64,000 bases of DNA, from the NCBI GenBank assembly GCA_902622545.1, contig CACNQD010000003.1:186001-250000 (forward strand), written 5' to 3'. Shown in pieces: positions 37,011 through 45,410 of the stretch. The notes beneath the pieces were generated by a model, which was not told the DNA's origin, made no database searches, and saw nothing but the letters and a program-made list of their open reading frames with translations. How positions within the stretch are numbered: position 1 is the first letter of the stretch; each line of letters opens with the position of its first letter. Source of the stretch: an uncultured Pelagibacteraceae bacterium. GTDB taxonomy: Bacteria > Pseudomonadota > Alphaproteobacteria > Pelagibacterales > Pelagibacteraceae. The translations under genes were made by a program, and so were the position numbers.

Positions 37011-37813
37011 TGTTAGATGATTTTTTTGTAAGGGCTTTGTTAGTTGGCATTGGAATGGCTTTAGTTACAGGGCCTCTTGGATGTTTTGTTGTTTGGAGGA
37101 GGTTATCCTTCTTTGGTGATACGTTAGCTCATTCAGCATTATTAGGAGTGACTTTATCTTATACGACTGAAATTAATATGGCTCTTTCTGTTTTCGTTAT
37201 TTCATCAATTGTTGCTTTAATATTATTAAAGTTACAAAAAAAAACAAATTTACCTGCAGATGCTTTACTTGGTCTGTTGGCTCATTCTTCATTAGCAATA
37301 GGATTAGTGGTTATTGGTCTTTTAGCTACCATCAGATTTGATTTAATGGGACTTTTATTTGGGGATATACTTGCTGTTAATGTCAACGATATAGCTGTTG
37401 TTTGGATAGGTGGTGCCATAATTTTAATGGTATTAAAAATAATATGGAAACCTTTGTTTGCATCAACCGTAAATTATGAATTAGCAGAAGCTGAAGGAAT
37501 GAATCCTGAAAAATATAATGCAATCTTTACAATACTGTTAGCAGCAATTATTGCTATTTCCATTAAGATGGTAGGTTTATTATTGATTACTGGGATGCTC
37601 ATTATACCAGCAGCGATGGCAAGAAATTTATCAGATAATCCAAATCAAATGGTAATATTTTCAATTATTGGTGGTTTGTTATCAGTTATTATAGGATTAT
37701 TTGCATCATTGGAGATAAATACTCCATCGGGTCCATCGATAATAACCTCAGGTTTAATATTGTTTATATTATCATTAACTAAAATAAAAAAAAAATCACA
37801 ATTGAATAACTAA
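37010..37813 (+). CDS. znuB: Zinc ABC transporter permease ZnuB
   Basis: Inner-membrane channel of the zinc importer, ABC-3 family, with about eight hydrophobic helices over 267 residues. Family markers include GPLGCFVVWRRLSFFGDTLAHSALLGV (21-47) and MVGLLLITGMLIIPAAMARNLS. It overlaps znuC by one base and is followed by zur with a 22-base gap. Confidence 0.96.
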   Translation: MLDDFFVRALLVGIGMALVTGPLGCFVVWRRLSFFGDTLAHSALLGVTLSYTTEINMALSVFVISSIVALILLKLQKKTNLPADALLGLLAHSSLAIGLVVIGLLATIRFDLMGLLFGDILAVNVNDIAVVWIGGAIILMVLKIIWKPLFASTVNYELAEAEGMNPEKYNAIFTILLAAIIAISIKMVGLLLITGMLIIPAAMARNLSDNPNQMVIFSIIGGLLSVIIGLFASLEINTPSGPSIITSGLILFILSLTKIKKKSQLNN

Positions 37814-37835
37814 CTATAAACTGATAAAAAAAAAC

Positions 37836-38231
37836 ATGGCACAAAAACAGGAAAATTTATCAAAAAATCAAAAAATAGTTTTAGATATCATTGAAAAATC
37901 TGCTCAACCTATGAAAGCATATTCAATATTGTTTAATGTCCAGAAAAAAGGTTTAAAAGCACCTCCTCAGGTTTATAGAGCGTTAGATAAATTGGTAGAA
38001 ATAGGAAAAATTCATAAAATTGAAAGCAGAAATGCATTTATTGCATGTAGAAATTCTGCTTGTACAATTGCAAATGCTACAGCATTTTCTATTTGTGAGT
38101 CATGTGAAGATGTAAAAGAAATTAGTAGCTCAAAGTTATCGAAATACCTATCAAATTTTCAAGACAAAGAAGGTATGAAATACAACAAATACAATCTTGA
38201 GTTTTTTGGTATTTGTAAAAAGTGTAAATAA
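37836..38231 (+). CDS. zur: Fur-family zinc uptake regulator Zur
   Basis: Zinc-responsive repressor. The winged helix includes KAPPQVYRALDKLVEIGKIHKIESRNAFIAC (46-76), and structural-zinc cysteine pairs appear as CESC (about 92-95) and CKKC at the C-terminus. The position in the znuCB operon, and the Zur-type boxes upstream, favour Zur over Fur or Mur. Length 131 is short but complete. It would repress its own operon when zinc is replete. Confidence 0.92.
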   Translation: MAQKQENLSKNQKIVLDIIEKSAQPMKAYSILFNVQKKGLKAPPQVYRALDKLVEIGKIHKIESRNAFIACRNSACTIANATAFSICESCEDVKEISSSKLSKYLSNFQDKEGMKYNKYNLEFFGICKKCK

Positions 38232-38289
38232 TCCTTTATTTTAATAAATTCTTAACATAACTGAAATAATAATAATGAAAGGAAATTTT

Positions 38290-38511
38290 ATGTTTATAAA
38301 AAAATACCTAAAATGGATTAGTACGTTTTTAGTTTTAGTAGGAATACTGCTAACAAATTTAAATATATATCCATTAAATATATATTTTCATGGTTTGGGA
38401 GTTGTTGGATGGACTATAGCTGGATTTATAAGTAAGGATAAGGCAATTTTAACTAACTTTGGACTACAAATACCGCTATTCGTAATTGGTATTTATAAAG
38501 TTATTTTTTAA
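38290..38511 (+). CDS. Small hydrophobic membrane protein of unknown function
   Basis: About 73 residues with two or three hydrophobic stretches (WISTFLVLVGILLTNLNIYPL, GLGVVGWTIAGFI and LQIPLFVIGIYKVIF). I chose the ATG at 38290, not 38275, because AAAGGA lies 6 bases before it and acts as a good ribosome-binding site. I do not recognise a family. It lies between zur and arsC and ends directly at the arsC start. Co-transcription is likely. Confidence 0.7.
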   Translation: MFIKKYLKWISTFLVLVGILLTNLNIYPLNIYFHGLGVVGWTIAGFISKDKAILTNFGLQIPLFVIGIYKVIF

Positions 38512-38943
38512 ATGAAGAATATATTGTTCGTATGCACAGGTAATTCAGCAAGAAGTATTATTGCTGAAAGTATTATAAATAATGAGTATGACGATTTGTA
38601 TAAAGGTTTTAGTGCTGGGAGTAATCCAACAGGAAAAATTAACGAAGATGTGAAGAATTATTTGTTATCAAAACATTATGATCTTTCAAATTATAAATCT
38701 AAAAATTTTAATGAATTTATAAATAGTCAATTTAAAATGGATTACGTAATTACAGTTTGTAATAACGCCAATAACGAAGTCTGCCCTATTTGGCCAAATA
38801 AAGATAAGATAATTCATTGGGATATAGAGGATCCTGTTAAAATACTTAATGAAACAAATGACTTAAATAAAAAAGATGAAATAATAGAAAAAGTTTACAA
38901 TGATATTCATAAAAGAATAAAGGAACTTATAAATGAAAAATAA
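38512..38943 (+). CDS. arsC: Arsenate reductase, thioredoxin-coupled low-molecular-weight phosphatase type
   Basis: Reduces arsenate to arsenite. The phosphatase P-loop is VCTGNSARS, with C8. The shuttle cysteines expected in thioredoxin-linked ArsC are C83 and C91 in TVCNNANNEVCP, and WDIEDP completes the active site. Length 143 is typical. The next gene is an aquaporin-like channel that overlaps it by 11 bases. In Sinorhizobium meliloti arsC sits next to aqpS, so the pair likely detoxifies arsenate taken up by phosphate transporters. Confidence 0.92.
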   Translation: MKNILFVCTGNSARSIIAESIINNEYDDLYKGFSAGSNPTGKINEDVKNYLLSKHYDLSNYKSKNFNEFINSQFKMDYVITVCNNANNEVCPIWPNKDKIIHWDIEDPVKILNETNDLNKKDEIIEKVYNDIHKRIKELINEK

Positions 38944-39592
38944 AAATCGTTATTTTCTTGCTGAACTGTTAGGCAGTTGTTTTTTAGTAATGATTATTGT
39001 TGGCTCAGGTTTAATGGCTGAAAACTTAACTAATGACGTTGCTGTGATGTTAATAGCGAATACTATAGCAACAGGTGCAGGTTTATTTGTGCTTATTACA
39101 GTATTTGCTGATGTATCAGGAGCTCATTTTAATCCATTTGTAAGTATAGCTATGACAATAACAGGTAAATTAAAAAAGAAACTGTTACCCTACTATATCA
39201 TTGCTCAATTGATTGGTTGCTTGATTGGTGTTGGTTTAGCTAATTTCTTTTTTGAAAATGAAATTTATGAATTATCTACTAAGTCAAGAGATGGAATTTA
39301 TATTTTAACCTCGGAGACAATAGCTACATTAGGACTTATAGTGATAATTTTTGGTTCAATGAGTTCAGGTAAAATTGCTGTTGCTGCTAGTGTTGGTCTT
39401 TATATTACCGCCGGTTATTGGTTTACTTCTTCAACTTCTTTTGCAAATCCAGCTGTTGCAATTGCTAGAACATTTACAGAGTCTTTTACAGGTATTAGTT
39501 ATCTAAACACTCCTTATTATATCTTGGCTGAGCTTTTAGGAATGTTAATTGCTGTATTTATTGTTAAAAAGTTATTTTTAGAGAAAAATTGA
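38933..39592 (+). CDS. aqpS: Aquaporin-family channel, probable arsenite-exporting AqpS
   Basis: MIP-family channel of 219 residues with six hydrophobic helices. The two half-helix motifs are NPF in GAHFNPFVSIA and NPA in SFANPAVAIARTF, with the selectivity-filter Arg after the second. The first motif is changed from the usual NPA. Direct overlap with arsC supports a role in passive arsenite efflux, as described for AqpS of Sinorhizobium meliloti. Water or glycerol transport cannot be excluded. It overlaps the TTG start of the Nudix gene. Confidence 0.85.
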   Translation: MKNKNRYFLAELLGSCFLVMIIVGSGLMAENLTNDVAVMLIANTIATGAGLFVLITVFADVSGAHFNPFVSIAMTITGKLKKKLLPYYIIAQLIGCLIGVGLANFFFENEIYELSTKSRDGIYILTSETIATLGLIVIIFGSMSSGKIAVAASVGLYITAGYWFTSSTSFANPAVAIARTFTESFTGISYLNTPYYILAELLGMLIAVFIVKKLFLEKN

Positions 39593-40080
39593 AAGACTTA
39601 AAGCTTACCAATCAAATAAGTTTAATTAACAAAAAATTTAAGAAAAAAGAATTTTATCATTATTTTAAAACTTCTAATCTTTCATTAGTAATTGCAAAGA
39701 TAAAAAATAAATATATATTAGTTTCTCAAAAAAGAGTTCCGATTAATAAAATTAATTATGAGTTTCCTTCCGGTATAGTAGAAAAAAATGAAACAACCTT
39801 GCGATCAGCTCAAAAAGAATTAACAGAAGAAACAGGATACAAATCAAGATCAAAATTGATTAAAATGATAACATTTTATACTGAGCCTGGACGATTAACT
39901 ACTAAAATTACTGGTTATTATACAAAAAAATTGATTAAAATTTCAAAGCCAGAAAAAGGTATTAAAGTTCATCTGTTAAGTCAAAACGATATATTTAAAT
40001 TAATATTAAAACAAAAGTTTAATAATAGTTCTCATATAGCAATGTTTTTATATTTAATCAGAAATCATAAAAATTTTTAA
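39589..40080 (+). CDS. Nudix hydrolase (ADP-ribose pyrophosphatase-like)
   Basis: The Nudix box is GIVEKNETTLRSAQKELTEETG (about residues 56-77), matching GX5EX7REUXEEXGU with Lys in place of the first Arg. EFPSGIVE and the downstream FYTEPGRLT resemble ADP-ribose pyrophosphatases. Length 163. Translation must start at TTG 39589, overlapping the channel-gene stop, since the next Met falls after the Nudix box. Exact substrate is unknown. Confidence 0.85.
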   Translation: MKDLKLTNQISLINKKFKKKEFYHYFKTSNLSLVIAKIKNKYILVSQKRVPINKINYEFPSGIVEKNETTLRSAQKELTEETGYKSRSKLIKMITFYTEPGRLTTKITGYYTKKLIKISKPEKGIKVHLLSQNDIFKLILKQKFNNSSHIAMFLYLIRNHKNF

Positions 40081-40160
40081 ACTTAAAGTTGTATTAAAAT
40101 AACTTTTAGATTTATGAATTTTATGGTTAAATAATCTAAATTAAATTTTTGGGGGGTGTA

Positions 40161-40370
40161 ATGAAAAAAAAATTGAAAAAAAGAGAAAAGAAAAGACTGA
40201 AGATTTTAAAAACAATAGATGGATTGAAGAATAAAATAACTGCTAAAGAAAAAAAACTATCTAATATTAATGTTAAAATTGCTGATTTAGAAAAAAAGGT
40301 TGCAGAAAAAAAAGCAAGAAAAATGGCAAAAAAACAAGCTAGTGAAAGCACTGCATCTTTAAACAATTAA
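40161..40370 (+). CDS. Small Lys-rich coiled-coil protein with a strong ribosome-binding site
   Basis: A 69-residue protein, more than a third Lys/Arg, beginning MKKKLKKREKKRLKIL and continuing in heptads (LKNKITAKEKKLSNINVKIADLEKKV) before a polar tail SESTASLNN. The ATG at 40161 is preceded by GGGGGGTG (40151-40158), an unusually strong Shine-Dalgarno for this AT-rich genome, which excludes the upstream TTG start. I do not recognise the family. High basicity suggests nucleic-acid or membrane-surface binding; this is inference only. Confidence 0.75.
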   Translation: MKKKLKKREKKRLKILKTIDGLKNKITAKEKKLSNINVKIADLEKKVAEKKARKMAKKQASESTASLNN

Positions 40371-40549
40371 CAACTTGTATGGGGTCTTTCTTCCCCATCG
40401 ACAAAGACAAGGAAGAAAGAAGGAAGTTAACAAAATTAAATCTTTAGAGGAAGAATAAATATAAATTAAAGAATAATTTTGTAGATAAACTTTAAGATAT
40501 TTTTGTTACAAAAATATTTACCTATTATTACAATTTGATTAATATAAAT
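40371..40549. other. Intergenic region with strong inverted repeat; possible structured RNA or tiny ORF
   Basis: After the coiled-coil gene, a locally GC-rich stretch contains a 10-bp inverted repeat, TCTTTCTTCC (40385-40394) and GGAAGAAAGA (40411-40420), with a 16-base loop. A competing short hairpin can form between GGGG (40381-40384) and CCCC (40393-40396). The same stretch also encodes a 22-codon ORF from ATG 40379 (MGSFFPIDKDKEERRK and so on). No known RNA family is recognised. Nothing else is evident apart from the hairpin at 40497-40517. Confidence 0.45.
40497..40517. terminator. Possible bidirectional terminator hairpin
   Basis: ATATTTTTG and CAAAAATAT form a perfect 9-bp stem around the loop TTA, 33 bases beyond the ppx stop and downstream of the plus-strand small gene. 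The stem is AT-only except for one G-C pair, so its strength is uncertain. Confidence 0.4.
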
Positions 40550-42061
40550 TCATTTTGAATTATTTGAATAAATAACTCTTGGTTCTAAAAATAATTCTCT
40601 AGCAAGAGCCTTAAATCTTTTTGTTACCTGTTTGGAAATAATTTCTTGATGTTGAGATGGAATTTTTAGAAAAATTGAATTACCTCTTTTATACAATTTA
40701 AATTCCTCAAGAAAAATTGTTGATATAGATGTTAAAGATTGTGAGAATCTCAAAGCAGCACCAACTTGTTTACTTGAAAATATTTCGTTATTATTTAAAA
40801 AAGTAAGATATTCAAATTTTGGATTGTATTTAATACTACAGTATCTCCAATAACAAGAGAGAGCTAGTTGTATCCTTTCTTTATGTGTAAGTCTTAGCAA
40901 AGGCGTATTAAGGGTTTCTTGAAACACTAGTTCTGCTTTTTGAAAAGCACCAAGACCCCAATCCATATGACTTAAAACACAAGCTAGATATAATAATTTT
41001 TTGTTATAGTGCTCATTACCATCAAATACAGGTAGTATAAATTTAAAATATTTTTGGTAGGTAGATCCTAAATCCCCCCTTTTTGATGCAATATATTCAA
41101 TTGATTTATTAAAAATTTCTGTCTCTTTTGTATTTTTTAAATGATCAATTGATAAAGAACCTTCCCTCAAACCACTTATTGAACATAATATTTTTTTTGG
41201 ATTTGTTATAGTCATTATCTCATTTAAAATAATAGAACTATACGGTAAATATTGTGTTCTAGATTTTGAAATATATTCCACAGTTTTAAGTTTTGATTTG
41301 TTAAAGTTTGAAATTTTTTCAACAAATTTTGTCAATATAGATCTATTTACAGAATATTGATGAATAATATGAACAGGATGGTTATTTTGGAAAAGATGTA
41401 GTTTAAATAAAGATCTCCATGTTCCTCCCACTAGATATAAATTATTAAATTTTTTTTTAGATAACCATTTTTCCTCTCTTAATAATTTCTTTACATACTT
41501 AGGTAAATTTCTTTTTTTAACAATTGGATTATTTATTAATCTAAGAACACCAATTGGCAAAGAAGTTTTGTTCGTAACAACATTATTTTCAACTCTAGCT
41601 AATTCTAAACTTCCACCACCAAGATCTGCTACTAATCCATCAACATTATCAAAACCAATTTTTACACCTTCTGCAGAACAATTTGCTTCTTCTTCACCAC
41701 TCAGAATATTAATTTTTGTTTTAAAAAGAGTTTCTACTTCGCTGATAAATTGTTTTGCATCTGTAGCCTCTCGCAAAACAGCAGTCGCAATTATTTTCAA
41801 ATTTGTAATTTTTGATACATTCAAAATTTCTGAAAATCTTTTTAAAACTTTTAATGCATATTCTGATCCAGATTTATGAAGCTTTCTTGATTTGTCTAAA
41901 TTTTTTCCAAGTTCACATACTGCTTTTTCATTAAATGACGGGACTCTTGTTGAGCTAAAATCATCATAAATCAACATTCTTATAGAATTTGAACCAATAT
42001 CAATAATGGCTAATTTTAAATATTTTGAAGCAGATTGTTGTTTTGTATTAATTACTTCCAC
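40550..42061 (-). CDS. ppx: Exopolyphosphatase / guanosine pentaphosphatase (Ppx/GppA)
   Basis: Degrades polyphosphate to phosphate. The ASKHA-fold phosphate motifs are LAIIDIGSNSIRMLIYDDF (17-35), the catalytic LSGEEEA (about 136-142) and DLGGGSLELARV (162-173). A C-terminal helical domain gives 503 residues in all, as in alphaproteobacteria. It overlaps ppk by 14 bases, so polyphosphate synthesis and breakdown are transcribed together. Confidence 0.95.
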   Translation of the reverse strand: MEVINTKQQSASKYLKLAIIDIGSNSIRMLIYDDFSSTRVPSFNEKAVCELGKNLDKSRKLHKSGSEYALKVLKRFSEILNVSKITNLKIIATAVLREATDAKQFISEVETLFKTKINILSGEEEANCSAEGVKIGFDNVDGLVADLGGGSLELARVENNVVTNKTSLPIGVLRLINNPIVKKRNLPKYVKKLLREEKWLSKKKFNNLYLVGGTWRSLFKLHLFQNNHPVHIIHQYSVNRSILTKFVEKISNFNKSKLKTVEYISKSRTQYLPYSSIILNEIMTITNPKKILCSISGLREGSLSIDHLKNTKETEIFNKSIEYIASKRGDLGSTYQKYFKFILPVFDGNEHYNKKLLYLACVLSHMDWGLGAFQKAELVFQETLNTPLLRLTHKERIQLALSCYWRYCSIKYNPKFEYLTFLNNNEIFSSKQVGAALRFSQSLTSISTIFLEEFKLYKRGNSIFLKIPSQHQEIISKQVTKRFKALARELFLEPRVIYSNNSK

Positions 42062-44204
42062 TTTTAATTAGTTTTAGATGCAATTTTTTAGGTTGCATAG
42101 TTAGTTTAGCTTTACCTCTTCCAGATAAGCTCGGATTATTCATAAAATATTCATGAGCTGAAAAGGAATCGTGCTTACTATATTTAATTTTTTTATAATT
42201 ACCATCAGCTTTAAGTTCCCAACTCTGATTAGTATCAAGATAATTTGCTAACATTATTTGATCTAAAATCTGTTCATGAACAGTTTCATTTTCAATTGGA
42301 ACTAGAAGTTCTACTCTTCTATTTAAATTTCTCGGCATTAAATCAGCTGAAGAAATATATACTTTTGCATTTCTATTAGGCATTTTTTTTGTACCGTTAC
42401 TAAAACAATAAATTCTAGAATGCTCTAAAAATCTTCCTATTATACTTTTTACAACTATGTTTTCAGATCTATCTTTAACTCCTGGTCTTAAACAACAAAC
42501 ACCCCTTACAAATAAATGAATTTTTACACCAGCATTCGAAGCTTCATAAAATTTATCAATAATTTCTGGATCTACTAATGAATTCATTTTTGCCCAAATA
42601 GCTGCAAATTTACCATTTTTAGAATTCTTAATTTCAGCATCAATATTTTCATTTAAGGTTTGCCTCATATTTATTGGCGAAATAGAAATTTTATTTAAAT
42701 TTTTTGGTTTTGCGTATCCTGTTACATAATTGAAAAACTTTTCAACATCTGATGCCATTTTCTTATCACAACTAAATAAAGATAGATCAGTATAAATTTT
42801 AGCATTTACAGGATGATAATTACCAGTTCCTAAATGAAAATAAGTTTGTATTTTTCCTTGTTCTCTTCTTAAAACTAATGATGATTTTGCATGAGTTTTA
42901 TATTTAGCAAAACCATAAACAATTTGAACACCTACTTTTTCTAAACTTCTTGATAGTTGAATATTAGCCTCCTCATCAAATCTAGCTTTAATTTCAATTA
43001 AAGCGGTAACTGTTTTTCCGTTTTCTGCTGCTGTTATTAAAGCTTTAACAATAGGTGAGTCTAGAGTTGTTCTATATAAAGTTTGTTTAATAGCTATAAC
43101 TTTTTTATCATTTGCTGCTTGGTTTAAAAATTCAATTACAGCATCAAATGTTTCAAAAGGGTGATGCACAACTAAATCTTTCTTTTTGATAGTTTCAAAA
43201 AAATTATCATTATATTCTTTTAATCTTTCAACTTCTCTAGGTATAAAATGTTTGAATCTTAATTTTGGATTTTTTACTTTACATATTTGATCTATATCTT
43301 GAATTCCAACAAGGCCAGCTACATTATAAATATAGTCAGGATTTATATCTAATTTATTTGTAATAAATCTTATCAATTCATTATCACTATTTTCAAGGAC
43401 CTCTAAACGAACAATATCACCCGTTCTACGTCTTTTTAAAGCCAATTCAAAAGATCTAACTAAATCTTCTGCTTCCTCTTGAATCTCTACATCGCTATCT
43501 CTTATTACTCTAAAAATCATTTTCTTTTCTAAATCATGATCTGGAAAAATTTCATTAGCAAAAAAACTTATTACGTCATCTAAAATAACAAACTTCTTAT
43601 GATTTTTGGAAGACTCTATTTCAATAAATCTAGATAATGCTTTTGGTATTACAATTATCGAGTTTAAAATCCTCTTTCTATTTTTCTTCCTTAGCTTCAT
43701 TACAAGTGCTCTTCCCTGGTTGATTATAAACGGAAATGGGTGGGCAGGATCAATAGCTGATGGTGTTAATAAAGGATAAATCTCTTCTATAAATATTTCT
43801 AGAAGTTTTTTTTTATCCTTAGTATTTAAATTAACTGGTTTTACTAAACTGATATTATTTTTTTTTAATTCCATAATCAGTTGAATAAAAATTTTGTTCT
43901 GTTTTTTTAATAGATTCTTAGTTTCAAGAACTACTTCATCCATTTGTTCATCAGGTGTCAAGCCATCAGAACTTAATGAGTCAACTTCTTGTTTTATTTG
44001 ACTATATAGACCAGCTACACGAACCATAAAAAATTCATCAAGATTAGAACCCGCAATTGATAAAAATTTTACCCTTTCATATAAGGGATTTTCAATATTT
44101 TGTGATTCAAAAAGTACTCTATCATTAAATTTTAACCACGAAAGTTCTCTATTGATATATTTATTCTTAAGTTCTTCTTTTTGTTGTTTTTTTAAAGCAG
44201 TCAT
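42048..44204 (-). CDS. ppk1: Polyphosphate kinase Ppk1
   Basis: Makes polyphosphate reversibly from ATP. The N-terminal domain begins YINRELSWLKFNDRVL. Two phospholipase-D-like domains follow, with HPFETFDAVIEFL, KQTLYRTT, the autophosphorylated His region YFHLGTGNYHPVNAKIYTDLSLF and RGVCCLRPG. A second ATG at 44237 would add 11 residues but would overlap the divergent sixA-like start; I prefer 44204. No clear Shine-Dalgarno decides this. Length is about 718. It overlaps ppx at its 3' end. Confidence 0.95.
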   Translation of the reverse strand: MTALKKQQKEELKNKYINRELSWLKFNDRVLFESQNIENPLYERVKFLSIAGSNLDEFFMVRVAGLYSQIKQEVDSLSSDGLTPDEQMDEVVLETKNLLKKQNKIFIQLIMELKKNNISLVKPVNLNTKDKKKLLEIFIEEIYPLLTPSAIDPAHPFPFIINQGRALVMKLRKKNRKRILNSIIVIPKALSRFIEIESSKNHKKFVILDDVISFFANEIFPDHDLEKKMIFRVIRDSDVEIQEEAEDLVRSFELALKRRRTGDIVRLEVLENSDNELIRFITNKLDINPDYIYNVAGLVGIQDIDQICKVKNPKLRFKHFIPREVERLKEYNDNFFETIKKKDLVVHHPFETFDAVIEFLNQAANDKKVIAIKQTLYRTTLDSPIVKALITAAENGKTVTALIEIKARFDEEANIQLSRSLEKVGVQIVYGFAKYKTHAKSSLVLRREQGKIQTYFHLGTGNYHPVNAKIYTDLSLFSCDKKMASDVEKFFNYVTGYAKPKNLNKISISPINMRQTLNENIDAEIKNSKNGKFAAIWAKMNSLVDPEIIDKFYEASNAGVKIHLFVRGVCCLRPGVKDRSENIVVKSIIGRFLEHSRIYCFSNGTKKMPNRNAKVYISSADLMPRNLNRRVELLVPIENETVHEQILDQIMLANYLDTNQSWELKADGNYKKIKYSKHDSFSAHEYFMNNPSLSGRGKAKLTMQPKKLHLKLIKSGSN

Positions 44205-44217
44205 GTATTTAGAATTT

Positions 44218-44742
44218 ATGTTTGAATTATACGTCATGAGACACGCAAAATCCAGTTGGGAAGATTTGAATATTAATGATTTTGAGAGACCGCTGAATAA
44301 AAGAGGTAAAAAAAGTGCAAAAAAAATTTGTGAATTTTTTGTTAAAAGAAAATACAGATTTGAATTTGCTTTGATATCATCAGCTAAAAGAACCCGAAGT
44401 ACTTTTGAAATTTTGTCAAAAGGAATTCCTGAGCCAAAAACAACAGAATATTCAAAGAGTTTATACTTAGCAGATGAATTTACAATTATAAATAAAATTA
44501 AAAAAATATCGAGTAACTACAAATCAATTTTATTAATAAATCATGAACCCACAGTTAAAAATTTAGTAAGGTATCTAACCAAAAATCATGAAACCAATAA
44601 TTTCAAATTAATGAATTATAAATTTCCTACAGCGGCATTCGCTAAAATTAAGTTTGATATTAAAGGTTGGGACGAAATAGAAAAAAAAGGAATGTTAAAA
44701 AAATTTATAAGACCCAAAGATCTTCAAGACTCTAAAGAATAA
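44218..44742 (+). CDS. SixA-like histidine phosphatase
   Basis: Histidine phosphatase superfamily protein with the RHG-type motif FELYVMRHAKSSWED (2-16 from the chosen start), the second Arg/His region ISSAKRTRSTFEIL, and LLINHEPTVKNLV with the catalytic His. I use the ATG at 44218, because the upstream frame (from 44152) lies within ppk and is antisense to it. Relatives include SixA, which dephosphorylates phosphorelay HPt domains; the substrate here is unknown. The 3' end overlaps phoB by 19 bases, tail to tail. Confidence 0.85.
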   Translation: MFELYVMRHAKSSWEDLNINDFERPLNKRGKKSAKKICEFFVKRKYRFEFALISSAKRTRSTFEILSKGIPEPKTTEYSKSLYLADEFTIINKIKKISSNYKSILLINHEPTVKNLVRYLTKNHETNNFKLMNYKFPTAAFAKIKFDIKGWDEIEKKGMLKKFIRPKDLQDSKE

Positions 44743-45407
44743 CCTGCAGATCTAACCGTTCTAATTAAAGGTTTTACGTTTTCAATATTTATAGCTTGTC
44801 TTAATCTTCTAATATGGACATCTACTGTTCTAGACTCAACGTATATATTCTCTCCCCATACATTGTTTAAAAGCTGTTCTCGTGAATAAACTCTTTTAGG
44901 ATTTTTGATAAAAAAATCTAAAAGTTTAAATTCAGTTGGGCCTAAAGTAATTTCTTTATCTTTTCTATAAACTCTTTTTGTAATCCGGTCTATTTTTAAA
45001 TCAGTAAATTCTACAATATCTGATGATGATTGAGGTTTAGATCTTCTCAATAAAGATTTAATTCGAGCATTCAATTCTTTTTGACTAAAAGGTTTAGTCA
45101 CATAATCATCTGCACCAGTATCAAATGCTTTTAATTTGTCCTCTTCCTCCCCTTTTGCAGTTAACATAATGATAGGAATATCATTAAACTTATTATTTTT
45201 TTTTAAATTTTTACAAATTTCAACACCAGATAATTCAGGTAACATCCAATCCATTAATATTAAATCTGGGTGTTTTAATTTTATTTGTTTAAGAGCATCT
45301 TCTCCATTTTCTGAATGACTAACTTTATAACCTTCTTTTTCAAGATTATACTTTAACAAACTAACAATTGATGCTTCATCTTCAGCTATAAAAACATGAG
45401 CTGACAT
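44724..45407 (-). CDS. phoB: Phosphate regulon response regulator PhoB
   Basis: DNA-binding activator of the Pho regulon. The receiver domain has the acidic pair in HVFIAEDEAS and the phosphorylated Asp in LILMDWMLPELSG, plus KPF in VTKPFSQKEL. The OmpR-type winged helix ends with VDVHIRRLRQAI and IRTVRSAGYSLES. Length 227 is typical. It follows phoU after 3 bases at the end of the pst operon. Its likely sites include the Pho box before pstS. Confidence 0.96.
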   Translation of the reverse strand: MSAHVFIAEDEASIVSLLKYNLEKEGYKVSHSENGEDALKQIKLKHPDLILMDWMLPELSGVEICKNLKKNNKFNDIPIIMLTAKGEEEDKLKAFDTGADDYVTKPFSQKELNARIKSLLRRSKPQSSSDIVEFTDLKIDRITKRVYRKDKEITLGPTEFKLLDFFIKNPKRVYSREQLLNNVWGENIYVESRTVDVHIRRLRQAINIENVKPLIRTVRSAGYSLES

Positions 45408-45410
45408 AAG

